From a virus, in IMG/VR virus record IMGVR_UViG_3300024346_000262, positions 1-34,435 of that record: 34,435 bases of DNA, one strand, 5' to 3'. Shown piece by piece: positions 25,226-32,417 of the stretch (position 1 is the stretch's first letter; each line of letters opens with the position of its first letter). The position numbers and the translations under genes are program-made. Below the pieces are notes generated by a model. It saw nothing but the letters and a program-made list of their open reading frames with translations. It was not told the DNA's origin and did no database searches.

Positions 25226-25776
25226 CAGAAGGGGAGGTCGTCAGCGTCTTCAGCAGCGACGCCCGGCACTTCAGGTTCTTCGTGTGCATCGAACGCCGAT
25301 GCAGGCGTCGACTCTTCGGCGGCGGTGTAGCCACCTTCCTGAGCACTGAAGCCAGCGCCAGACGAGCCGGTACCGTACTGGCTGTTCTTCTCAACGATCT
25401 GCACGCCATCAAGGTAGATGGACATTGAGTCATCACGCGAGATCTTACGCGGGCTCACAGCGAGGATGACAACGTCACCACCAGCGGCCGTAGCCTTGGT
25501 CGGGTTGGTTGCCGCATCTACACATGGAAAGGCCTTAATACCTTCCTTAACCATGTAGCGGTTCTTAAACTTGATGGTCTTGACACCATTGTATTCGGAC
25601 ACGCCGTTAACCTTCTTAGCACCAAGATCCCCAGCCGCCTTCTTGACCAGAGCAGCAAGCTCATCAGTCATTTCGACGGACACGTTGAAGTTGGCAGTAT
25701 CCTCACCGAACTTATCGTCGGGCTTGTTGAGGTAGGCGAAGGTAACGGTAACACGCGGGGTAATAAACTTGGACAT
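25225..25776 (-). CDS. Single-stranded DNA-binding protein (T7 gp2.5-like)
   Basis: The 183-residue product starts with a beta-rich OB-fold-like region (ITPRVTVTFAYLNKPDDKFG). A segment DVVILAVSPRKISRDDSMSIYLDGVQIVEK is seen in phage gp2.5-type SSBs (residues ~101-130, quoted in part). A flexible Ala/Glu/Pro-rich acidic tail ends DADDLPF. The acidic tail with terminal Phe is the part of gp2.5 that contacts polymerase and helicase. The position before resolvase, helicase and polymerase fits. AAAGGA precedes the start. Confidence 0.82.
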   Translation of the reverse strand: MSKFITPRVTVTFAYLNKPDDKFGEDTANFNVSVEMTDELAALVKKAAGDLGAKKVNGVSEYNGVKTIKFKNRYMVKEGIKAFPCVDAATNPTKATAAGGDVVILAVSPRKISRDDSMSIYLDGVQIVEKNSQYGTGSSGAGFSAQEGGYTAAEESTPASAFDAHEEPEVPGVAAEDADDLPF

Positions 25777-25824
25777 CGTTAGATCCTTTCAAAGGGGCTT
25801 AGTCATCAGACTATTCATGTTCGA

Positions 25825-26517
25825 TCATGCATACTGTTCGAGAGGCATGGGTTCGAAGATGGGATACTCTCCGTCGAGTACCACACCACAACCGACAATC
25901 GGCTTCGCAGCATAGATTTTACTATACCGCATGTACGGGCTGTTGGTCTCGGTTCCGCAGCCGACCTGCATACCGAACCAACGGTGCTTCTGGTTAGCAC
26001 CAAAGCTAACTCCTCCTTGTGCATGGTAGTGACCACAGACAACTGATCGGTGTTCGGCATCGGCTTGAGCACGCGCTGCGTTGAACGTGTTGCTCTTACC
26101 CTTGTCACCGTGTCTGTAGAACACATCGTCGATCTCGAGATCAGCGAACCTTGGGTGGACCGTCCATCCCTCAGGCATTTCAAGGATTTCACCCAGTGAG
26201 CGCATGAGCTTGGCGGGAATACCAACACCAGTTGCCTGGCGGTTCGGTAGATCCGAGTGGTTACCGGTCATGTAGTCCACGACGGGGAACCGATCATACA
26301 ATTCACTGAGCTGCTCAACAGCGAGCTCGATCTCATTCTCAATATTTGGCAAGTCAGTATGCTTCAGATGGTAGCTGATACCATGGAAGTCAACTGCATC
26401 ACCGATGTGAACCACGCGGTCACAGTTCCACTGGTCATAGATATCTTCGAGGAAGTCGGGATAGTTGTCCCTCATGGCAGGTGCATGAGTATCACCAATC
26501 ACTAGTACTCTACTCAT
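25825..26517 (-). CDS. Calcineurin-like metallophosphoesterase
   Basis: The 230-residue protein contains the metal-binding motifs in order: GDTHA (Asp9, His11), GDAVD (Asp40), GNHSD (Asn86, His87), RHGD (His136) and CGHYHA (His163, His165). Family members are phosphodiesterases, nucleases or phosphatases; the substrate cannot be told here. The start is ATG 26517 with AAGGAG seven bases upstream, sharing one base with the stop of the cysteine-rich gene (TGATG). A TTG one codon earlier is less likely. Its location just before the SSB gene suggests a nucleic-acid or nucleotide role. Confidence 0.85.
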   Translation of the reverse strand: MSRVLVIGDTHAPAMRDNYPDFLEDIYDQWNCDRVVHIGDAVDFHGISYHLKHTDLPNIENEIELAVEQLSELYDRFPVVDYMTGNHSDLPNRQATGVGIPAKLMRSLGEILEMPEGWTVHPRFADLEIDDVFYRHGDKGKSNTFNAARAQADAEHRSVVCGHYHAQGGVSFGANQKHRWFGMQVGCGTETNSPYMRYSKIYAAKPIVGCGVVLDGEYPIFEPMPLEQYA

Positions 26518-26696
26518 CAATCAGCTCCTTCACGAAAGTTGAGGTCACCGATGCTGCGGTTTTCGCAACAGTTAACGGAAGACTTGCCAGGGCAGTCGTT
26601 ACAGTCCTGGTCACAGGCGGGTTCGGGGTTTGTTTGGTCCAGGTTAAGGACCCACTTATCGAGGTTGTCGAGATTGTTCATGTTAACTTGTCGCAT
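26517..26696 (-). CDS. Cysteine-rich miniprotein, 59 residues
   Basis: This short gene starts MRQVNMNNLD at ATG 26696 with GGAGGT six bases upstream and ends at TGA sharing a base with the next ATG (TGATG). Five cysteines cluster in CDQDCNDC and NCCE (positions 28, 32, 35, 43, 44), a pattern suggesting a metal-binding knuckle. No family was recognised. It overlaps the preceding gene by 19 bases, consistent with the tight packing of this operon. Confidence 0.7.
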   Translation of the reverse strand: MRQVNMNNLDNLDKWVLNLDQTNPEPACDQDCNDCPGKSSVNCCENRSIGDLNFREGAD

Positions 26697-26938
26697 GGGA
26701 GCACCTCCAGGTGTTGAATCATACAGCTAGGAATCTTGTGAACGCTTGAGCACTCGTCGCCACCAAGCGTATCGGTGAGTGTGAGCCAGCCGCACGGCTC
26801 GGGATCGTAGTACAGCACGTACCCAACAGTCTTCATGACTGGCGGCTCGGACTCTGCAAACTCGCGGGCATCATCGAGGTCAACCCAGCCGGGGCCTCCA
26901 TGGCTTGAAGCATCAACCCAAGAGACCTGGGCAAACAC
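26678..26938 (-). CDS. Small conserved-looking phage protein after RNA polymerase
   Basis: The product (VSWVDASSHGGPGWVDLDDA to HLEVLPCDKLT) resembles small phage proteins of unknown function with a WVDLDDA segment and an SSVHKIP segment. I prefer a GTG start at 26938 (86 residues), seven bases after the polymerase stop with GAGGA spanning that stop. The frame also extends back to ATG 27103 with AAGGAGA upstream, but that would overlap the polymerase gene by 158 bases with low-complexity sequence. The function is unknown. Confidence 0.65.
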   Translation of the reverse strand: MFAQVSWVDASSHGGPGWVDLDDAREFAESEPPVMKTVGYVLYYDPEPCGWLTLTDTLGGDECSSVHKIPSCMIQHLEVLPCDKLT

Positions 26939-26945
26939 GGGTTCC

Positions 26946-29450
26946 TCAACCGAATAGATATTCGGATTCGAGGACGTCTCCGATGTCGAAGCTTCCTCGA
27001 ACATTGTGCTTGTGGGCTGGGTGTTTTTCGGGGAGTTGTTCTCCCATGAGGACTTCGGCACGGTGAATGAGGTCTTGGAGTAGGTCTTTGGAGTGAATTT
27101 CATAGAAGGTCTCCTTGATAATGCGACGTAGCTGACGCACGAATGGTGCGGGTACGCCAAAGGAATCGTGTATGAAGCTGAGCTGTTGACATTTGATTGT
27201 CAATAGCGCTAGGATAACCAGAGTCATATGCGCCGCGTCCAATGAGTGCACGAAGTTGGGTGGCATAGCGGTCGCCGCCTTCTTAGCGTGGTGCTCGTTG
27301 GTCCAGACCTGAAAGTTCAGTTTGAACTGCTTGTTCCAGAGCCTGATGGCATTGGTATCGATAGCTGGCTTGCGGTACTTGTTGATCACCATGAACCCAG
27401 ACGGTGTGGTCCAGGACAAGGGCTTATCACCCAGCCAGCCCGCCAATAGTTGGACGAGTAGCTTGCCGTGGTTGCAGTGCTGCATCTGTATATCTTTCGA
27501 TGCACAGATGAGGGCGCGCATTGCATCCATGGCTTGTCGTTGTTCATCATGATCAGAGATCCAGTCAAGGTGACCCTCTTGGATAATGTAGTTGCCAACT
27601 GAGTGTGAGCTGATCCCGTATGGGTCACACATAACCGAGCGCTTACATACCTTACGAGGAATACAACCTTCCCAGTGCTCCAAGAACCGTTCATGCCAGT
27701 CATTAGGATCTTCTGCACACATAGACGTGCAACCATCAGCAACGAGCTGATAGACATCCTGGGGAACCTCAGACGTAGACAGGTTAACTTCAGGGCCAAC
27801 CTTCTCGTCGCGTGTCAACGCTGCCCAGTGCTGGACACCGTTACATGCACCATCCAACTGCACTGGGATCTGCGACTTGCCCTCATCAATAGCCATGATA
27901 AGATCGTAGATAGCAGCGAGCCGCTGGAACGATGCATTCTTATGCGTGGCATCATCTGCCCAGATGTCGGTTGTACCGTATGGGTCGGCTACGACCTCAC
28001 GCCACAACTGCATCCGAGCTTCAACCCACGCAGCACGGTCATCAAACGAGATCTTATCTTCACCCATCAGGTTCGCAAGGTTAACCCTAATCCAGTAGAT
28101 GTCTTCGGATTCGACATCCACAGGCTCGGCGAACATGATGAGAGACTTGTCAAGGTCACCGCCTTGAGGGTGGAGAAGATATGAATCACTGTAGTAACGA
28201 CCACGGAAGTCACAGAAGTATGCGTGCCAGAGCGTGAACTTGGCAATCTTCTTGGCCTCGGCGACACGGAGGATGTGCTGCTGTCGCAACGCTTCGCTCT
28301 TATGCCACTTAGCCCATCGCTGTTCACGTGCCTTCAGCCATACATGCTGTTCATTCTTATCCCCATCCTCGGGGTAGGTTGTTTCCATTTCATGGTCAGG
28401 TGCCTCATACAGTGGCAGGCTGCCGATGATGTGGTTGTTAACCCATAGGTTATCCATGACCTCGAGCACTGGTGTATTAATCTTCCACTCAGTAGCTTGG
28501 AGTGCGTTGATCACCTCACGTGTACTATCGGACATGCATGACGGTTCAACAGGATGGGCCGCATCAAAGATCTCCTCTGTTGCGGTTTGCCTGGTCTTCG
28601 CCGTCTTGCGCATGGCGCGTAGTGTCCAGTCCATTAGACCACCAGCTTCATCCTTGAGATGATCCACTGGCCGACACACCATGGGCAGGCGGTTGGGTAG
28701 CAGGGCGGAGATGTAATCCTGCACTGACGAGTACAGTGATTCAATCAGCCCTTCAGCAGGCATGACATACTTACGTACGGTAATACCGTTCTTAGACTTG
28801 GTAGACTTAATCTCACGAACAGACTTCGTGGATAGAATACCTGCTGACTCAGCGATCCTAAGTACGGCATGACCGAACCGATCCTTATCCTTGAGACTCA
28901 GCTCAGGCAATGCGTTAACCTTGTTGGTGAATGCACGCCGTCGCTTGGGTGTCCAGTTCTTAAAGAACCTAGACTGCTTCTTGTACCACCCGTAGGAATG
29001 TTCTTTGGCTTCAAGCCAACGACAGATATCCCAGCAGTGAGTACCCACATCACGAGCAACAGACTGTGCTGTGGGCAAGGCATAGATGTTCTTAGCGAAA
29101 TCCATATCCTTAAAGTGTGCGGACTTGAAGACCGACTCGAGCAGTGTCTTGACGAACACCGTTGCGATACGATCAGGTCCTAGGTTAACAATCTGATACA
29201 GCCACTGTGGCATACGTGCCTTGGATGAATCATCATCCCGCTTCTCAAGCTCTTCGTCGAGAGCAGCCTTGATCCACGTAGACAAGTAAGCTGCAGCGCT
29301 ATCGACCGTGTCGTTGAACGGGTCGAGGTGCTCAGGCTTAGTGTCATAGGTCTTCAGCATAACTTCGTGCTTCCACTGCTCTTCACGAGCTAGCTGAAGG
29401 TTCTGAAGCTGTTGCTTCTTGTTAGTTGAGTAGGTAGTCCATTGGTACAT
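26946..29450 (-). CDS. Single-subunit T7-type RNA polymerase
   Basis: The 834-residue protein contains the T7 RNA polymerase catalytic elements. DFRGRYY (Asp414, Arg416, Arg418) matches T7 DWRGRVY. QLDGACNGVQHW holds Asp533, the counterpart of T7 Asp537. KRSVMCDPYG holds Lys603 and Tyr611 (T7 Lys631 and Tyr639). FIHDSFG holds Asp762 (T7 Asp812). The C-terminus, FDIGDVLESEYLFG, parallels T7's ending in DILESDFAFA. The region before FVHSLD that corresponds to the promoter-specificity loop (VWTNEHHAKKAA) differs from T7, so promoters should differ too. AGGAG precedes the start. It transcribes the middle and late phage genes. Confidence 0.97.
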   Translation of the reverse strand: MYQWTTYSTNKKQQLQNLQLAREEQWKHEVMLKTYDTKPEHLDPFNDTVDSAAAYLSTWIKAALDEELEKRDDDSSKARMPQWLYQIVNLGPDRIATVFVKTLLESVFKSAHFKDMDFAKNIYALPTAQSVARDVGTHCWDICRWLEAKEHSYGWYKKQSRFFKNWTPKRRRAFTNKVNALPELSLKDKDRFGHAVLRIAESAGILSTKSVREIKSTKSKNGITVRKYVMPAEGLIESLYSSVQDYISALLPNRLPMVCRPVDHLKDEAGGLMDWTLRAMRKTAKTRQTATEEIFDAAHPVEPSCMSDSTREVINALQATEWKINTPVLEVMDNLWVNNHIIGSLPLYEAPDHEMETTYPEDGDKNEQHVWLKAREQRWAKWHKSEALRQQHILRVAEAKKIAKFTLWHAYFCDFRGRYYSDSYLLHPQGGDLDKSLIMFAEPVDVESEDIYWIRVNLANLMGEDKISFDDRAAWVEARMQLWREVVADPYGTTDIWADDATHKNASFQRLAAIYDLIMAIDEGKSQIPVQLDGACNGVQHWAALTRDEKVGPEVNLSTSEVPQDVYQLVADGCTSMCAEDPNDWHERFLEHWEGCIPRKVCKRSVMCDPYGISSHSVGNYIIQEGHLDWISDHDEQRQAMDAMRALICASKDIQMQHCNHGKLLVQLLAGWLGDKPLSWTTPSGFMVINKYRKPAIDTNAIRLWNKQFKLNFQVWTNEHHAKKAATAMPPNFVHSLDAAHMTLVILALLTIKCQQLSFIHDSFGVPAPFVRQLRRIIKETFYEIHSKDLLQDLIHRAEVLMGEQLPEKHPAHKHNVRGSFDIGDVLESEYLFG

Positions 29451-29475
29451 TGTTGTTCTCCTAATGTAGCTATAT

Positions 29476-29499
29476 CCTCTAAAAGACTCACCCGGTTGG
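29476..29499 (-). promoter_or_regulatory. Repeated 24-base motif, candidate phage RNA polymerase promoter, copy 2
   Basis: On the minus strand the element reads CCAACCGGGTGAG followed by TCTTTTAGAGG, matching the copy at 19028-19051 in 22 of 24 bases. The identity continues weakly into the following A-x-A-x-AG. It overlaps the last codons and stop of the IF3-like gene and lies about 26 bases before the RNA polymerase start codon. A promoter or RNA-processing role is inferred from recurrence in two gene-boundary positions. Confidence 0.5.
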
Positions 29500-29736
29500 T
29501 ACCACTGTTACCTGTAGTTGTGGTCCAGACCACTTTGGCTGGCCTGACTTAAGACCCTGAAGAAACTCCTCCATGGTTTCCTCAGCTCTATCCTTGAACA
29601 TTCGTTGCCTACCTTTAAGAGCTAGGGTTACTTGGGTTGTTAATCCTTTCTCAGAGAAGCGGCGGACCTGCTCGCGTTTGCGTATCAGGTCTGCCTTGCC
29701 TATGTTAACGCTTAGTTTAATTGATTTTTTCTTCAA
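29488..29736 (-). CDS. Small protein resembling the C-terminal domain of translation initiation factor IF3
   Basis: The 82-residue product (MKKKSIKLSVNIGKADLIRK, then RRFSEKGLTTQVTLALKGR, then QLQVTVVPTG) follows the bacterial IF3 C-domain pattern. That is an opening K-x-I-x-L strand, a D-L-x-x-K helix, an F-x-E-K-G turn, a V-T-L-x-x-K/R-G-R strand, a helix, and a final strand ending in a proline. IF3's C-domain binds the 30S platform and monitors the start codon. The N-domain and linker are missing. The start is TTG 29736 with AAGGAG five bases upstream. It sits directly before the RNA polymerase gene. The assignment is by pattern and needs profile confirmation. Confidence 0.62.
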   Translation of the reverse strand: MKKKSIKLSVNIGKADLIRKREQVRRFSEKGLTTQVTLALKGRQRMFKDRAEETMEEFLQGLKSGQPKWSGPQLQVTVVPTG

Positions 29737-30103
29737 GTTGTCTCCTTAATGGGCGCATGAACGTTTCTTCTACGCACTCGATCATGTAGTCGTTATCTTC
29801 GGCACCAGCGGCTGAGGCTGGCGCTTTGATAGTTCCGTAGTAGAACGAAGACTCGATGAGTGTGAACGCGATGATAGTCTTGCCGGAGTACAGCGCAACA
29901 ATCAACAGGTCCTCATCCTTGAGCTCACGATTACACATCTCATACTTATCTAGAAGAATTTTAGGTGCACGACCACGGTAAACCTTGATCGCCAGCTTGG
30001 CACCTCGTATTCGGCACTTGTCAAGCTCACGCTCGAGATACTTCTCGTAGCTTGCAGCAAGGTTGCCGCCGAACTTGTGTATGCGCTTACGCTTCTTTTT
30101 CAT
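29717..30103 (-). CDS. Uncharacterised early protein with basic N-terminus
   Basis: The likely product has 128 residues starting MKKKRKRIHKFGGNL at ATG 30103; the frame continues upstream into the previous gene, but that part reads as shadow sequence. It has a basic N-terminus, a predicted alpha/beta core (LKDEDLLIVALYSGKTIIAF) and a charged C-terminal helix. No family was recognised. It overlaps the neighbouring genes at both ends (17 and 20 bases). The ribosome binding site is weak, so coupling to the upstream gene is probable. Confidence 0.6.
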   Translation of the reverse strand: MKKKRKRIHKFGGNLAASYEKYLERELDKCRIRGAKLAIKVYRGRAPKILLDKYEMCNRELKDEDLLIVALYSGKTIIAFTLIESSFYYGTIKAPASAAGAEDNDYMIECVEETFMRPLRRQLEEKIN

Positions 30104-30338
30104 TGTTCCACGCCTTGGGATCTTCATCGCCAGGGTCATGCGCACAGTAGTTACCATTACTGTCACAGTTCCTGAAGTCATTCTCTACATCCCTGTAGAA
30201 CTGTGCGCGAACGTTAGCAGCATCACGATGCGGCTTGGGCATAGGCGGTGAATCATCGAGTAGTGCGTTAATCCGGGCTAGCTCAGCCTGTAGCTGAGTA
30301 CGTCTTATGCGTAGTGCCTTTACTTCATCTGTTCTCAT
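30087..30338 (-). CDS. Uncharacterised small early protein
   Basis: The product of about 83 residues has an N-terminal helical, probably coiled-coil region (VKALRIRRTQLQAELARINA) and an acidic, low-complexity C-terminal half (CDSNGNYCAHDPGDEDP). No family was recognised. Two adjacent ATGs follow GGAGGCTA; the second (30338) has better spacing. The first overlaps the GIY-YIG gene stop (TAATGATG). Confidence 0.65.
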   Translation of the reverse strand: MRTDEVKALRIRRTQLQAELARINALLDDSPPMPKPHRDAANVRAQFYRDVENDFRNCDSNGNYCAHDPGDEDPKAWNNEKEA

Positions 30339-30340
30339 CA

Positions 30341-30934
30341 TTAGCCTCCAATACGGATGCGGGCAGAATCGAAGTCGCGATTCGCCTCGAGGTTAGGGAA
30401 GGGTGAGCCACCGTTGCTGAACTTGTTACCGAACGCGGTCGAGTACAGTGCCAGCACATTGCCGACCTTGCTCGCAACCTTCGGGCTTTCAGCCACCTGA
30501 CGGTCACCCTTGAATGCGCAGATACGATACGGGCCAGTACAACCAGCCTGTGGCGTGACATTGGGTTCAGCCTGTACAAGATTGTTAATCGGCTGGTACT
30601 TCTGGATGAGGCCATACTCAATAGCCTCAGCGGTTTTACCATCAAGACCATCAATCACGATCTCGATGTTTGCGTCACGTTGGAAGTTATCAGCGATTGC
30701 GTTGCTGTGAGGTTGCCACGGGCGGTCAAGCTTACCGTTACCAATGTACGTGATAGAACGCGGGTCGCTACGCTTAAGCTTGGGGTCGCGGTAGAGATAC
30801 ACGCCATAACCCTGGATGAGCGGGTTGTCAGCCTTGCTTGCTTCCAGGTCCTGGAGCAGGGTCATGGCTTCTTCGATCGCGAGGCGGGCATCGCTAAGGG
30901 CGGTCCAGATAGGGGCAGTGTCTTGCTTGTTCAT
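30341..30934 (-). CDS. GIY-YIG domain nuclease
   Basis: The 197-residue product carries a GIY-YIG core at residues ~42-118: GYGVYLYRDP (the GIY element), SITYIGNGKLDRP (the YIG element followed by the conserved Arg71), and AEAIEYGLIQKYQPINN, which supplies a candidate metal-binding Glu (103 or 106) and the usual terminal Asn. The last ~75 residues match nothing I know. The start is ATG 30934, overlapping the hydroxymethylase stop (ATGA) with GGAG eight bases upstream. T4 endonuclease II, which cuts cytosine-containing host DNA, has this fold. A similar role here is inferred only from the neighbouring hydroxymethylase gene. A homing-type endonuclease is the alternative. Confidence 0.75.
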   Translation of the reverse strand: MNKQDTAPIWTALSDARLAIEEAMTLLQDLEASKADNPLIQGYGVYLYRDPKLKRSDPRSITYIGNGKLDRPWQPHSNAIADNFQRDANIEIVIDGLDGKTAEAIEYGLIQKYQPINNLVQAEPNVTPQAGCTGPYRICAFKGDRQVAESPKVASKVGNVLALYSTAFGNKFSNGGSPFPNLEANRDFDSARIRIGG

Positions 30935-31569
30935 CGGTACTTCTCCAGAAGGTCTTGGTGGCGGGGGTAAACGTGAAGGGAACCAACGTTCCATACAATA
31001 GGATTGATACGCTCAAGGTTGAGCTCTTGGGCCAGACGGGTGGCGACGGTTGCTTGCCACGCGTAGTCGTTGTTGAAGCCGAACACGGCGTCGTTGCTAC
31101 GCATGTAGACATAGGTACACAGCTTCTTGTCACGGATGAAGTATTGCACGTGCGTGGTGCACATGTGGTCGTTCATGCCGTCGTCATTCTGCTGCGTGTG
31201 CATGTTGGGATTGGTGTAGTACATCACAGCGCGACGTGAGTGTGAATCGCGTCGCAGTTCGTTGACAACGCTGTTGAACTGGTTACCGTTGGCCGGCGAG
31301 TAGACACACCAGCCGTAGTTACTGTTGATGCGGCCATGCTTGCTTGACACATCACGCCAGATCTTAGGCGTATCGCCAGGGATGTCATCAACATACAGTG
31401 ACGTCGAATCATACCACTCGAGCTCGCGCTTGATGTAGTCTTCGTTAGGCTCACGCAGAATGTACGGCTTATCACAGATAAACTGTGCGCCGATGTACTC
31501 GCTCATGCCATTGACGATAGGTGCGTCAACAAGCTTGAAGAGCATAGTGGTAGTGGTATCCATAGTCAT
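30931..31569 (-). CDS. Deoxycytidylate hydroxymethylase-like protein (ThyA fold, T4 gp42-like)
   Basis: The protein has 212 residues and closely follows T4 gp42 over its length: RELEWYDSTSLYVDDIPG then TPKIW, INSNYGW, SRRAVMYYTNP, CTTHVQYFIRDKK, MRSNDAVFGFNNDYAWQ and WNVGSLHVYPRH. Cys137 is the catalytic Cys of the ThyA fold. Asp168 stands where thymidylate synthases have the Asn that selects dUMP; T4 dCMP hydroxymethylase has Asp179 there, and the Cys-to-Asp spacing (31) is the same in both. The C-terminus is about 30 residues shorter than in T4. The expected reaction is dCMP to 5-hydroxymethyl-dCMP with methylene-tetrahydrofolate. ATG 31569 overlaps the upstream stop (ATGA); ATG 31563 is possible. 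Confidence 0.85.
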   Translation of the reverse strand: MTMDTTTTMLFKLVDAPIVNGMSEYIGAQFICDKPYILREPNEDYIKRELEWYDSTSLYVDDIPGDTPKIWRDVSSKHGRINSNYGWCVYSPANGNQFNSVVNELRRDSHSRRAVMYYTNPNMHTQQNDDGMNDHMCTTHVQYFIRDKKLCTYVYMRSNDAVFGFNNDYAWQATVATRLAQELNLERINPIVWNVGSLHVYPRHQDLLEKYR

Positions 31570-32417
31570 ACACCTCCTTTATAGATCTTGCCGTTAGCCT
31601 TGCCATCGCGCCACGTGATATACTTACGGTATTCACACAACGCCTGCTCAGCGTCGAGCGGGTACATGAACCGCGCTTGCGGATCCTTATTCCAATCATC
31701 ACACATAGCGTGCAGCAGTTCGTTACGATCATACCCGAACATAGCCAGCACGGGCTTGGCACCAGGACCAAGCGGGAACGTGATGTCTGCTGGGGTATGT
31801 CCAAGCATTACCATATCCAGTACAACCTGAATCATTACAAACTCAGCACCGAATCCGAGTACCTCCTTCATGTCAGCGAGACAGCCTGAGTCTTGTAGGT
31901 CTTCGCCGGGCTTAATGTCCATGACAATGTCAAGCAGGGCATCAGATACTTCAGGCAGGTGGTTGATGATCATATCCTCACGGGATGTGTACCCAAGCTT
32001 GTGGAAGCTTGAAGACACCTGATATGGGCAGCCCCAGACCGGGTTACGGTTACTCTTAGGCTTGCCGTCCTTATCGTAGATCTTACCACCGCTGATCTCG
32101 TTGATCATGGCGATGTACTCATCGGGTACAAACGACTCGAGGTAACCACGCTCGAGGATGCTTTGCCGACACGCGAACCGTGCGTACAGCAGGTTAAGGA
32201 ACCGTTCGTCAGTGCCGCGGATCCAGTCTTTGATGAACACGCTCAGGCGATCCTGATCACGGAAGATGTTACAGAACTTCTTGGTCTGCAGTGTGACATC
32301 ATCAGTCCAAGGAGCGGGCTGACCTGCTTCCTTGCGCGTGTAAATATCCTGACGCTCACGGCAGAACCACATCAGTTCATCCCATGGCGCACGGTAATCA
32401 TTGAGGCAGTTCTGCAT
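31566..32417 (-). CDS. HMUDK_hel / aGPT-PPlase family protein, putative DNA base hypermodification enzyme
   Basis: The 283-residue product begins MQNCLNDYRAPW behind AAGGAG with seven bases of spacing. An ATG 13 codons earlier lies inside the previous gene and lacks such a site. Residues ~16-68 show what I recall as the signature of the 5-hmdU DNA kinase helical domain family (alpha-glutamyl/putrescinyl thymine pyrophosphorylases): FCRERQDIYTRKEAGQPAPW, then TDD, then KKFCNIFRDQDRLSVFIKDW. That family acts on hydroxymethylated pyrimidines in phage DNA. The rest is largely helical (FVPDEYIAMINE; NPVWGCPYQVSS). It overlaps the hydroxymethylase gene by four bases, which supports a shared pathway. 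Identification is from memory of motif shape, so moderate. Confidence 0.6.
   Translation of the reverse strand: MQNCLNDYRAPWDELMWFCRERQDIYTRKEAGQPAPWTDDVTLQTKKFCNIFRDQDRLSVFIKDWIRGTDERFLNLLYARFACRQSILERGYLESFVPDEYIAMINEISGGKIYDKDGKPKSNRNPVWGCPYQVSSSFHKLGYTSREDMIINHLPEVSDALLDIVMDIKPGEDLQDSGCLADMKEVLGFGAEFVMIQVVLDMVMLGHTPADITFPLGPGAKPVLAMFGYDRNELLHAMCDDWNKDPQARFMYPLDAEQALCEYRKYITWRDGKANGKIYKGGV

Noticed and set aside
26678-27160. The long form (up to 160 codons) of the gene after RNA polymerase
   Set aside because: Its first half overlaps the highly conserved C-terminus of the polymerase and is low complexity; a start just after the polymerase stop is more plausible.
29476-29499. Plus-strand reading of the repeated motif as a T7-type promoter (it contains GACTCAC)
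   Set aside because: The plus strand lacks the TATA melting region and would drive transcription against every gene; the other copy has GGCTCAC. The resemblance is probably chance.
30931-31569. Ordinary thymidylate synthase ThyA
   Set aside because: Asp168 replaces the Asn that selects dUMP, and the protein follows T4 dCMP hydroxymethylase closely; ThyX already covers dTMP synthesis.
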